From positions 372,001 to 436,000 of the forward strand of contig NZ_JAGGKM010000004.1 of assembly GCF_017873715.1 (NCBI RefSeq): a stretch of DNA of 64,000 bases, read 5' to 3'. The stretch comes from Cytobacillus luteolus (GTDB lineage Bacteria; Bacillota; Bacilli; Bacillales; Bacillaceae_L). Positions 48,625-58,030 of the stretch are shown here, in pieces; position 1 is the stretch's first letter, and each line of letters opens with the position of its first letter. The position numbers and the translations under genes are program-made. The notes beneath the pieces were generated by a model. That model was not told the origin of the DNA and did not search any database. It saw nothing but the letters and a program-made list of their open reading frames with translations.

Positions 48625-51600
48625 TTACTCATAAACCGCTTCACCAACAAATAATTCAAATGGTGTAGAAGCAATTGGATGTTCTTCTAGTCTTTCCAGT
48701 ATTAGTTTGTATCCCTTCCCGTATTCATCGTCTCTAACTTCTATGTTTCGCCCTAGCAAGTCAGCATAAGGAAGTTCGCCTAAACTTTCTAAAAGGTTAA
48801 TCTCCACCCATGTGGCAAACCCTTCTAGCTCTTCAATAGACAGATCTTCAACATTTAAGTTATCATACTGCCAAATATGGGTTAATTCATGAGCAAGTGT
48901 AGCTAGAGTTATCGTCTTCGGTGATCCATTTTCAATAATGACAATCATTTTTTCATTAAACTCTAGTATCGCTTTACCTGTGATTCGTGGATTACCAGGC
49001 TGTTTAATGTACGGAATACCACTCATATTATGAATCGTCTCAGTATTTAGTACCCTGAGTTCGATATCATACCTTAAATCAACTTTGTAATTCTCCTTAA
49101 ATAGCTCTCTTACTTGCTTATATAATGGTTCAACTTCCGTAACCTTATCAATGGCTGTTAGATTGCAGGTATAGCATCTCTCCCGACCATCATCTAATTC
49201 GATAAATTGGGCTGCTGGAAATACCTTACCACAGAAGACACAAAATTCTTCACGGGTAGTAATTGGTACCAGTTCATTTTCTACAGTTGTATTATAGTAT
49301 TCAGCTCTTATTTCACGTAGTTTTTTCTTTGTGAGTAAATTGTCTAGAATGGATAAACAATCCTCTAGCAACAGCTCTGTAGATATTGATTCATACCCAA
49401 ACTTCAAGTAAGATTGTTCTTTATCACTTTCATAAATAAACCAAAACAAATAATCATTTAAAATATTAAAGATATGCTCCCAATTTTCTCTAATGGCCTC
49501 AAGAAGCCCCAAGTGAATTGGTGAATCTTCTATTATATAAATTCTAATACTCTCATCATCTATGGAGTCGTTCATTTCAAAAGTAGATTGCATACTCACT
49601 ATTTGTTTAAATAAGATATCCTTATTATCATCATTTGCAATGTTAAATGTAGTACATGCCTTTAGAAATTGATGACTTGTTGGAAAAAGAGTAACAAACA
49701 ACTCATTAAGCAAAATAGAAAGTGTGAATGCAATTTGCTCATGTTTTAATGATTTCTCCTGTCTTGATCGAATTTTAACTAATAATAAACTACCATTTTC
49801 ATAGCTCCTGACTATTTCCTCTTTTGATTCAGTAAACGAATGATACTTATACGATTTCAAACTACCAGGATGACTTATTTCATGGTACCCACCCGTTGTA
49901 ATCGAAATATTTGCCTGATACATGTGCATACTCATCTCTAATTGGGCAAATGCTATCTTTTTAAACGAAGTATTCCCTTCATTTTTCATCGATGTAACCG
50001 AATAGTGGTTGACTGGAAGATAGTATTCTTGGTCATATATTGATTCAAAAGAAACCTCAACATAGCCTGACTCCATATCGATTTTACGGATTCTATAAGG
50101 CTCTCCGTTAAAAGAATGAAGTTGACCTGGTAGGTATTGCTGATAAATATGTCCTTCAAACACCTCTCCTATTGCTTTGCCGTTGTGTCTAACTTCAATA
50201 AAACGATACCACTTTGGTAAGATTTGCTCTCTTAATGAGAAGGGTAACCGGTATTGAATTACTTTTATAAAATCCTTCTTTTGGCGGTCAAACTTTACGG
50301 TTTCCTTTGATTCTAGATTTGACCAATAGTCTACTTGTTTGCCAAATATTTTTTTTAGTAGAAAATCGATCCCTTCAATTGTTGAACTAAATCCCCTAAT
50401 ATTAGCATCTGATAGATATCTTACTATCAGCTTTTCATCCAAAAAGGTGTGACATAGCCTTTCTAATAAGAAGTAAGCCACACTCCACTGGGTATCTGAA
50501 ATTCTTGGTGCTAACTGTGAAATCATCCGATGGTTATCCACAAAAAAATCAAACTGTTCTGCCAAGTATTCACGTAAAAGGTAAGGTTCACTGACGACAT
50601 GGACAAAAGATGCAGTACTCGCAGTGCTGTTCCACTGTTTTAATGTGTTTATCAAATTATAATTACGATCCCTTACCAGCAGAAATGTGAAATTAGAGGT
50701 ATCCATCGATAGCTTTCCATCATGTACATTAACTAGTTGTTCAAAATGATCGATGGTTTCAAGTGGTAAGCCCTTGGAATACAGTAAGGGCTTTGAATCA
50801 AGAATATCTTGAATACCCTCATGAATATGCGTCTTACTTTGATTTAAAAAGTCGACAGGATTAATTCCCGCCCGTAAAGCAGGGATGGCTAGAACGACTT
50901 CATTCTCTATTTTACGATGGGATAGCTTCGGTAGTATTTTTTGTTGATACCACTGTTCACCCTCTGTCTTCCAAATAATGTAGTACATTTTTTGACTATG
51001 AGGAGAAGTAGTAAGGATGTCTATAGGTTCGCAGTAAAATACATTCCGAATTGTGTGCTCTAGCCCCTCAAACCAATCTGAGAAAATAATATACTGTGGT
51101 TTTTTCTTTATTAACTCTAGTACATTTAAATTAAACGTATGAAGGATCATCGAATAATTAGGAATAATACGTTCAGCTTGTAGTAAAATTACTGTTTCTA
51201 GTGATTTTGTTTTTTCAAATTGATTAAGGTAATGGAGAAAGCTTTTTTCATTTAATGTATCTGGTGAAACAACTAATAGATCCGGATTTGTATTCTGTTC
51301 TAGGGCATCATGAAAGGTACTTATTTTCCATAAATACTTAATACCACTTACCTTAGTTAACCCTTTCCTCAGCCATTCAACAGACTCACTTGCACTTTGT
51401 CGACTATGAGCTAAAACAATCATTTTTTTATTTTTAGATAAAAGGTGGTATAGTGCAGGAAAGAAATATGGAGAAAAGTCTTCATATAATGGATCCTCGA
51501 TAAGAACATCCTTTTCCTCAAGCAAATTTGTTAATACCTTTGTATAGCTCTCATTTATCACAATTTTATCCTTTTTTAAATCATCACAAATGGCATTCAC

Positions 51601-52458
51601 CATTAATTGAATCTCGGGTTTATTTGAAATCGTTTCATAAGAAAAATGATCAACCCTTTTGTGAGAATATTGGTTTTCGTTCATTCTTCCTTTTATAATC
51701 ACTTGCTCTTTCCATAGTTCAGAGTATTCCTCAAATAAATTTTCAAAGGTTGTTAGTTTAGTAGCGATGGCATCTTTGCCATCAATACTACCTACTGTAT
51801 ACGGAAGCCTTTTCCCATCTAGAAACCAGGCAATTTCCATAATTACGACCAACGATAAAATAGGGTAATAAGGTAAATAGAGAAGTAAATCATAGGAAAA
51901 TTCATTTGCTATTACTAATCCTAAAAAGAATGCGATAGGGATAATGCTTGCCATTCGAAAATAAATCGAGAAATTAGACCATTCATTTTTTAGAAATATT
52001 TTACCTCTTTTTTTTGTATAAAAGATCGAAACAGATTGCTGGTCTCTTAGTTTCCTCTTCCATTTATTCAAAACTTCAACTGGAATAACCAGTAAAAAAA
52101 CGTTGCCTACCTTTGAAAATATTGTTACCTTATCCCCTGGTCGGTCTGCAGCTAATTGCTGTAAACCTACAACTACTCTCCAGCTACACTTTATGAACAA
52201 AAATAGAATCAAAAAGGTTATGTTTAATAGAATAATGTGATAGGTGAAACTACCTGTGAATTGTTGAAAAATTGTTTGCTGTAATTTAGATAGAACCCAT
52301 CCATCTATAAAAATGAAAACGAAACTGGTCACTAAAGCCAGTAGTGGAAGAGCTGATTGTTTATACCTAAATTCTTTTTTTACGTTCAACAAAAACAATA
52401 AATTCAGGAGAATTGTACCTGCTATAATAAACCCTAAAATTACATATAATGAACTCAT
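48625..52458 (-). CDS. Five-TM protein with degenerate helicase-like core and DA1-like metallopeptidase
   Basis: Last and largest gene of the four-gene operon (1277 residues). Residues 3-25, 38-58, 72-92, 165-185 and 192-212 are TM helices. Residues about 320-480 resemble a DEAD-type helicase RecA domain without its catalytic residues: the P-loop position reads EDPLYEDFSPYFFPALYHLL, followed by LLVVSPDTLNEK, QAER in place of DE.H, and IIFSDW in place of SAT. Residues 763-800 (GEVFEGHIYQQYLPGQLHSF) recall the DUF1998/MZB part of YprA/Hrq1-type helicases. Four cysteines (1073, 1076, 1095, 1098) form a zinc site. HELTH (1190-1194) with a glutamate at 1212 in EELEGFATW matches the DA1-like peptidase motif. 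ATG 52458 overlaps the upstream stop by 4 bp. Confidence 0.75.
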   Translation of the reverse strand: MSSLYVILGFIIAGTILLNLLFLLNVKKEFRYKQSALPLLALVTSFVFIFIDGWVLSKLQQTIFQQFTGSFTYHIILLNITFLILFLFIKCSWRVVVGLQQLAADRPGDKVTIFSKVGNVFLLVIPVEVLNKWKRKLRDQQSVSIFYTKKRGKIFLKNEWSNFSIYFRMASIIPIAFFLGLVIANEFSYDLLLYLPYYPILSLVVIMEIAWFLDGKRLPYTVGSIDGKDAIATKLTTFENLFEEYSELWKEQVIIKGRMNENQYSHKRVDHFSYETISNKPEIQLMVNAICDDLKKDKIVINESYTKVLTNLLEEKDVLIEDPLYEDFSPYFFPALYHLLSKNKKMIVLAHSRQSASESVEWLRKGLTKVSGIKYLWKISTFHDALEQNTNPDLLVVSPDTLNEKSFLHYLNQFEKTKSLETVILLQAERIIPNYSMILHTFNLNVLELIKKKPQYIIFSDWFEGLEHTIRNVFYCEPIDILTTSPHSQKMYYIIWKTEGEQWYQQKILPKLSHRKIENEVVLAIPALRAGINPVDFLNQSKTHIHEGIQDILDSKPLLYSKGLPLETIDHFEQLVNVHDGKLSMDTSNFTFLLVRDRNYNLINTLKQWNSTASTASFVHVVSEPYLLREYLAEQFDFFVDNHRMISQLAPRISDTQWSVAYFLLERLCHTFLDEKLIVRYLSDANIRGFSSTIEGIDFLLKKIFGKQVDYWSNLESKETVKFDRQKKDFIKVIQYRLPFSLREQILPKWYRFIEVRHNGKAIGEVFEGHIYQQYLPGQLHSFNGEPYRIRKIDMESGYVEVSFESIYDQEYYLPVNHYSVTSMKNEGNTSFKKIAFAQLEMSMHMYQANISITTGGYHEISHPGSLKSYKYHSFTESKEEIVRSYENGSLLLVKIRSRQEKSLKHEQIAFTLSILLNELFVTLFPTSHQFLKACTTFNIANDDNKDILFKQIVSMQSTFEMNDSIDDESIRIYIIEDSPIHLGLLEAIRENWEHIFNILNDYLFWFIYESDKEQSYLKFGYESISTELLLEDCLSILDNLLTKKKLREIRAEYYNTTVENELVPITTREEFCVFCGKVFPAAQFIELDDGRERCYTCNLTAIDKVTEVEPLYKQVRELFKENYKVDLRYDIELRVLNTETIHNMSGIPYIKQPGNPRITGKAILEFNEKMIVIIENGSPKTITLATLAHELTHIWQYDNLNVEDLSIEELEGFATWVEINLLESLGELPYADLLGRNIEVRDDEYGKGYKLILERLEEHPIASTPFELFVGEAVYE

Positions 52459-54617
52459 ACTTTATATACCTTATCATCTAGTATTCTAATTTTCTCCAGT
52501 TCATCGAAATACATGGATTCATACTGTTCTTTGGCACTCCCTATTAATACATTTATCCCATTTCCACTTTCTTTTAGAGGGCTTTGCTGGCTAAATGGAG
52601 TATAAACTGGGTTATGCATAACATCCAATTCTTCTTTAATTTCATAGTTATAGGACTCTGTAGTATTATTTTTAGTTTCAACATTTATCTGCAGGATGCG
52701 AAGAAGTCGAATTGTACTTTGAACATATTCTTCTAGCTTTACTTGATGGTAACGAAGTAAAATATTCAATGCTTTTTTCTCCTCTCCCTCTTCATCTACT
52801 TTTTGATAATATTTCTTTAGTGAAAAAAGTCTATATAACTGGTTAATATAAGCGTTATATTTGTGCTGTGATTCCTCTTGAATCTGATACATCTCTAGTG
52901 CAATTTGTTCAGAATGCTCTTTAAGCTCAAGTAGGGGCTGCATTGATAACCTCCGAGCGTATAGGAAAGGGATCAATAGTAAACCTAAAAGACCAACAGG
53001 AAACAACAAATAATAATAGTATTGCTCCCATGTTTTAGTGATCAACCTAGCGTCGATTGTGAATAGAAACGGTAAAACTAAAGTTACATAGATAAATAGA
53101 AATGCTATGCCTACCTGTTGTGTAGAGGGAAGGCGTTGTAAGTGATAATGCATCTTACCTTTTGCTTCCTTTGTATAGACTCTCCACCTCTCAAGTGCTT
53201 TCGATAATGAAGGTGCAGAGTTAATAACTTTATGCTGCGTTTCACTTATATCACTTTTTAGCTCCTCAAGGTATTCATTAATTTCTATCTTCTCTTCTTC
53301 TAAGATAAATTGTTTATTTCTCTTTAATATGGCTAAGTTTCGAATAGCTTCTTTTGATGCCGAAAGCAGTTCTTTTTCACGATTTTCTAGTGTTCTATCT
53401 ACCTGAAACATTTCATTTTCCAAAGTCTCATAAAATGTTGCCTGATTAAACGGGATACTAGCCTTTTCAAAATCATTTATTGCTTTTATACTTTTAGTGC
53501 CAACATAGTTTGTAAAATCCTCTTGTCTTAAACGATTGGTATGAAATTGATTTTCTACAATTAAGCGATCTTCTATCTTTTTCTTCATCGAAACTAAGGA
53601 GAAATAATAATTAGATAATAGCTGTTCAAGCCTTTCATCATTTAAGGACACTTGAATGGCACTTGAACTTCCCTTTTCAATCCGTTCAATTAGTTTCGGA
53701 TGATGAGAAATGGTTAGTAAAAAGTAAGCAAGTTCAATATATCCCTTCAACCTCTCCCGATGAGATCCCATATAAATTTCCTGTCTAACCATCCGAATAT
53801 CTTCCATTTCACTTACAAGGCCTACATGGTATTTCAAGATGTTTGCAAGCTCCAATGAAGGCTTAAAACTTGTAAGTAGAGGGGTCAAAGGAGGGGTACA
53901 TAACTTCTTTACCTTTGATGTGAAATCCATCAGAACTGCATTGAGTTGATCAGTCGATAACCAATCGTCACCACCAAGTTCTTTTTGGTCAAGCTGTGAT
54001 TTTTTTCTTTCAATTAATTCTGTAAGATGAATGATAACACGATCACACTTTGAGGAAAGATCCTTTATAAATTCAAGATTTGGCTTATCCAATATGCCGG
54101 CATCTTGAAGACAGACCTTTTCTCCCCACTTTTCATCAAGAGCCTTAATCTCTTCCAACATGAATGTATTACCTTGTGTATGACAATCAGATATTCTATA
54201 GCCATGATTATCAAGTTCCCAATACATTTTTAATATTTCTTGTGGAGGAGAGTAGTCTGGATTTCTCTGAATAATGTCAATCATGTGCATAACAACATTC
54301 TGAGGGTGAAAGCCTTTTGCCTTAAGTGGCATCAACAAATTCTTTTTCAAGTCAACCAACTGCGTGGCAAATCGATATTGCCTTGACCTCTCGTCATTTG
54401 AACTAGTCAAAAAGAATAGCTGCCAATTTAGGACTTTGTGTCTCTCAATATGCTCAATAATTCTATCTACTAATGTTAAAAAGAGAGGTTTAGAGGCCGA
54501 AGCCTCCTCCTCCCAAAAAAAGATTAGTTTCTTTCTTTCTTCAAGCTTATAAAATAATGGCTCAATTAAATGCCAGTCCTCATATTTTTTACCAATTCGA
54601 ATTACGATTGTATGCAA
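52455..54617 (-). CDS. Two-TM protein of unknown family
   Basis: Third gene of the operon. Soluble N-terminal region (about 490 residues) beginning HTIVIRIGKKYEDWHLIEPL, alpha/beta in appearance and then mostly helical with coiled-coil stretches (about 340-490), a TM hairpin (about residues 500-520 and 533-553), then a cytosolic helical tail with low-complexity end. Start is TTG 54617, 5-6 bases after GAGGGATGG; a GTG at 54641, 2 bp past the tubulin-like stop, is a second choice. I do not recognise the family. The 4-bp overlap with the downstream gene indicates coupled expression and probably a complex. Confidence 0.7.
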   Translation of the reverse strand: MHTIVIRIGKKYEDWHLIEPLFYKLEERKKLIFFWEEEASASKPLFLTLVDRIIEHIERHKVLNWQLFFLTSSNDERSRQYRFATQLVDLKKNLLMPLKAKGFHPQNVVMHMIDIIQRNPDYSPPQEILKMYWELDNHGYRISDCHTQGNTFMLEEIKALDEKWGEKVCLQDAGILDKPNLEFIKDLSSKCDRVIIHLTELIERKKSQLDQKELGGDDWLSTDQLNAVLMDFTSKVKKLCTPPLTPLLTSFKPSLELANILKYHVGLVSEMEDIRMVRQEIYMGSHRERLKGYIELAYFLLTISHHPKLIERIEKGSSSAIQVSLNDERLEQLLSNYYFSLVSMKKKIEDRLIVENQFHTNRLRQEDFTNYVGTKSIKAINDFEKASIPFNQATFYETLENEMFQVDRTLENREKELLSASKEAIRNLAILKRNKQFILEEEKIEINEYLEELKSDISETQHKVINSAPSLSKALERWRVYTKEAKGKMHYHLQRLPSTQQVGIAFLFIYVTLVLPFLFTIDARLITKTWEQYYYYLLFPVGLLGLLLIPFLYARRLSMQPLLELKEHSEQIALEMYQIQEESQHKYNAYINQLYRLFSLKKYYQKVDEEGEEKKALNILLRYHQVKLEEYVQSTIRLLRILQINVETKNNTTESYNYEIKEELDVMHNPVYTPFSQQSPLKESGNGINVLIGSAKEQYESMYFDELEKIRILDDKVYKV

Positions 54618-54643
54618 ACCACACCATCCCTCATTTTTCACAC

Positions 54644-57600
54644 CTACTGGAGAACTTTATCCTGCCTTAGTGTGTATAATTTATTATTGATATCGTTTAA
54701 CCATTTGTTATATTCTTCAGATTCAATATGTGTTTGCATCCTTACTAAGGATAAATCCCATAATCGTTTAATAAAATTCGCAGCCTCTCTTTTAGCGGAA
54801 TCAGGGCGATAAACCTTACTATAGTAATCTACAATTTCATTTAATAAGCATTGTCTTAAACGATCTGCCTTTTCTGTAAGCGCCATATCTGTATAATGAT
54901 TTTGATCATATGACAGAACAACATCTAGGATATTCACAATACCATCCTTATTCAGTTTGGAGACTTCTAATGAACCCTTAATAAAATCATGGTCTGCTAT
55001 CTCTCTATTGTTTCTTATTTGTAGCTCCTGTTTTTCTCCAAACCTTTCGAGTATTTCATCATAGATAACAGGATTATGTGGAAGTGCATCATGTAGTAAG
55101 TAAATCTCCTCATACACTTTTTCATTTGATTTTAAGATTAATTTCGTTCCTTGATTCCCACTATATTGGAATACTTTACTACCATCCGAGTTAACTAACT
55201 GTAACCATCCATTAATCAGACCTACTAATAAAGCACGATCTGTTCGATTTGTCTCTAGCTCTGCTTGTTCTGGATTTAAATCTGGCATGTATGCAGGTAA
55301 GTGCCAGCGACGATCTAGGTGAGGTGTAATCGTTCTATTTTCATCTTCATTCAACCGGCTAATTAAACGGTGGTAAGCCTCATAGTAAACACCAGGTCGA
55401 TTATTTCTATTATTCGAAGCAAACTTTGAGAAGTCACTTACTGACAATCCATAATGTGCTCGATAACAGATAATTTCATTTCTTTTAAAAGCCTCATCTA
55501 CAATTTGCTTTTCGTTAAACAAACGATTTCTTAATTGCTCAGATAGTTGCTTATCACTTTCAACATGTACTCCCCAAATCTTTATTTCTCTAAAACTGTT
55601 AGTCAAAGGAATAAAAGGTTGAGCCAATTCATCTAGACTTTTTATTTTGTGAAAAATATAAGACTCTGGTTCTAATCCTAGCCTAGAAGCTTCAAGTCTA
55701 AGTGCTTGTAAAATTGTAATATCAAGCTTGTCATGGTGCTTTGTCATTAATTCATTTCTACAAAATGCTAATACATTATCTCTGTAAAATGTTTCAACTT
55801 TTATCTCTTGAAAATATTCTTCTGACCCTCGACTATTTTTTCTTTCAATAAATTGACGATAAAGGCTTAAATAAATTTTACCCGCTATATCGTTTGGCAA
55901 TAGACCGTTATCGACTGTTTGGCGAATACGCTCCCACGTTTGATCTAACATTTTCTTGTTAGCAAGCACGTAGATTTTAGTTGGATTACTAATGCCTTCA
56001 AATTTCGTGGATAATTGATTAATATCAGCCGATAGCGTATCTCTTGTTTCCTTTAAATTGTCAAAGAAGCGTTCCCAATTTGAAAGCATATCTCTTATAG
56101 ATTGATTGATAGATGAATAAACAACCTCTAACAGCTTTGACACTTTATATTTATTGAGTGTAGTTAGCTGACGACTCGCTTTATGCTGATACTCTTGAAT
56201 AAAGTCTTTAAAATGACTTCTGAATACACTGGTAATAAATCCTTGCCCCAATGCAAGGTCAACACGGCGAACTGCATCATCCACTTCATCATCATTACGA
56301 TCAAGGTCATAAATCTCTTCGTAACGGTCAATCTGCTCTTTCATTAATCGATTTTCTTCTTTTAGAGACGAAATGGCCTCTAGTAACTCATTATGAATAC
56401 TATAAAGTACATACCGGGCTGCAACTGGATGAAGTGGTTGATCCTTTTTTAGCATCCATGTATTCAGTCGAAAAGAGTGTCCTTTTGCACCGTCCGGAGA
56501 ATGAGAATCTGCATCTATGATTTGATGAACAATGAATTGGCTATATTCATTTATTTTTTTGTTGATCTCAATTGCATAGTCTTCGAGTGCAGCTTCGATT
56601 CTACCAACCTCTTTTTTTGCCTGATCTTTGACTTTTAGTGCTCCTTCATCAATGCGACATTCATCTTCATAATCTTCTTTAAGCTCTATATCATCATTAA
56701 TAACGCCTTTTACATACTCTTCAATTGCATCTATAAATAATTCAGCCTTAGGTGCACCTTTTTTCCCTTTATCTTCTAGTTCGTGTACTTGTAAATCAAG
56801 CTGGCGGAAAAATGGATCTGGTTTTTCAGGGTCATTAGCTAGCTTATTAAAGTAGGTAACATAGCGTTTTCTTAACTCGGGCATATCCGAATTAATACCA
56901 TTTCTTAAGTCGTTCTCATATCGTTTTTTATCTTCAGAATATAATTGGTCTAGTAATAACCATGAATCATCCAGACCATTAATTGACCATTTTAACGCAC
57001 AGTAATCAACAATGTCCTCATAAGGATAAGTAAGGGATGCAACCCCAGCCCCACAATATCTAGCGGTACCATAGGATTCTACAAGCCCTCTAATTTGGTT
57101 ATCTTCTTGAGAAAAGCTTTTAGCTGATATTGGACTAAATAACTGAAGGTAGATGGAACGAGAAACTTGATCTAGGTATTCTGAAACATTCGTTAAATGC
57201 TGACCCTTTGTATTTTCATAGTCGTATAGAAAGCAAAAATCATAAGGTAAGTGCTTGTTCGTAATAGCATGTGTTGTTCGACCTTCTAAATCAACTTGAT
57301 TGGGCCTGTATTCAAGCTCAATCGTCACGTTTTGCTTACTATATCCTGAAGCACTTAATGTTATTGCATTTAACTCTTTTAAACTTGCATACCCATTCGC
57401 TTGAACTGCCTCCCATTCGGTTCGATCCAATGTATTACTTCGAACAAAAATATCCGGTAATAAGAAGGCTCCTCGGAGGAGAACACTATCGGTGCCTAGT
57501 TTTCTTTCTAACATCTCCCGTAAATAAAGGGCAATTTGCAAGAAGATTCCTGAACCTGTTCCCCCTACCAATGAACTAATAATAATAACCCTTACTCCAT

Positions 57601-58003
57601 ATTTGTTTGCATCACTATCCACAGGAAAGATGCTTTCTATTCCATCCCACATTGCATTTAGCTTTCCTTCTGCCATACTTGAACGAAAAGCTAGGCGTGA
57701 AACAGCTCTTACTTGACCTGCCCCATCAGTCATTGTCTTTCTTTTTAAATGAGCATTATTTGGAAACCATTGCAATAAATCTTCATTCGATAATAAATAC
57801 TCTCCAACTGAATGCTTTGAGCTTGTTTGTGTTACATGGTTTTTTAGGTGCTCTAATTGAGTAATACTATTTACATCTGTATCAAAGGCATGTACTGCGA
57901 TACGCCCTCGACTCTCTTTTGGGATGCTTCCATAGACCATATCTACAATCTGATTTCCAATCCCACCTAATCCAATTAATATCGTGGGTACATTAAAAGT
58001 CAT
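54644..58003 (-). CDS. Tubulin/FtsZ-like protein (Tubulin_2 type)
   Basis: A 1119-residue protein. The N-terminus has a tubulin/FtsZ nucleotide-binding fold: GLGGIGNQIVDMVYG (residues 11-25), FDTDVNSI (40-47, cf. FtsZ NTD), DGAGQVRAVSRLAF (93-106), and the tubulin signature SSLVGGTGSG (143-152). About 700 further residues are mostly helical with coiled-coil parts. This is the FtsZ-like family that Makarova and Koonin (2010) described, as I recall, alongside vWA proteins in a predicted membrane-remodelling system. Too long and divergent to be cell-division FtsZ. AAAAGGGGG precedes the ATG, 27 bp after the vWA gene. Confidence 0.85.
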   Translation of the reverse strand: MTFNVPTILIGLGGIGNQIVDMVYGSIPKESRGRIAVHAFDTDVNSITQLEHLKNHVTQTSSKHSVGEYLLSNEDLLQWFPNNAHLKRKTMTDGAGQVRAVSRLAFRSSMAEGKLNAMWDGIESIFPVDSDANKYGVRVIIISSLVGGTGSGIFLQIALYLREMLERKLGTDSVLLRGAFLLPDIFVRSNTLDRTEWEAVQANGYASLKELNAITLSASGYSKQNVTIELEYRPNQVDLEGRTTHAITNKHLPYDFCFLYDYENTKGQHLTNVSEYLDQVSRSIYLQLFSPISAKSFSQEDNQIRGLVESYGTARYCGAGVASLTYPYEDIVDYCALKWSINGLDDSWLLLDQLYSEDKKRYENDLRNGINSDMPELRKRYVTYFNKLANDPEKPDPFFRQLDLQVHELEDKGKKGAPKAELFIDAIEEYVKGVINDDIELKEDYEDECRIDEGALKVKDQAKKEVGRIEAALEDYAIEINKKINEYSQFIVHQIIDADSHSPDGAKGHSFRLNTWMLKKDQPLHPVAARYVLYSIHNELLEAISSLKEENRLMKEQIDRYEEIYDLDRNDDEVDDAVRRVDLALGQGFITSVFRSHFKDFIQEYQHKASRQLTTLNKYKVSKLLEVVYSSINQSIRDMLSNWERFFDNLKETRDTLSADINQLSTKFEGISNPTKIYVLANKKMLDQTWERIRQTVDNGLLPNDIAGKIYLSLYRQFIERKNSRGSEEYFQEIKVETFYRDNVLAFCRNELMTKHHDKLDITILQALRLEASRLGLEPESYIFHKIKSLDELAQPFIPLTNSFREIKIWGVHVESDKQLSEQLRNRLFNEKQIVDEAFKRNEIICYRAHYGLSVSDFSKFASNNRNNRPGVYYEAYHRLISRLNEDENRTITPHLDRRWHLPAYMPDLNPEQAELETNRTDRALLVGLINGWLQLVNSDGSKVFQYSGNQGTKLILKSNEKVYEEIYLLHDALPHNPVIYDEILERFGEKQELQIRNNREIADHDFIKGSLEVSKLNKDGIVNILDVVLSYDQNHYTDMALTEKADRLRQCLLNEIVDYYSKVYRPDSAKREAANFIKRLWDLSLVRMQTHIESEEYNKWLNDINNKLYTLRQDKVLQ

Positions 58004-58030
58004 TCTTTTTCCCCCTTTTTTACTTCAGCC

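Noticed and set aside
54644-58003. Cell-division FtsZ
   Set aside because: The protein is three times the length of FtsZ, the motifs are divergent and there is no ftsA or dcw cluster around it.
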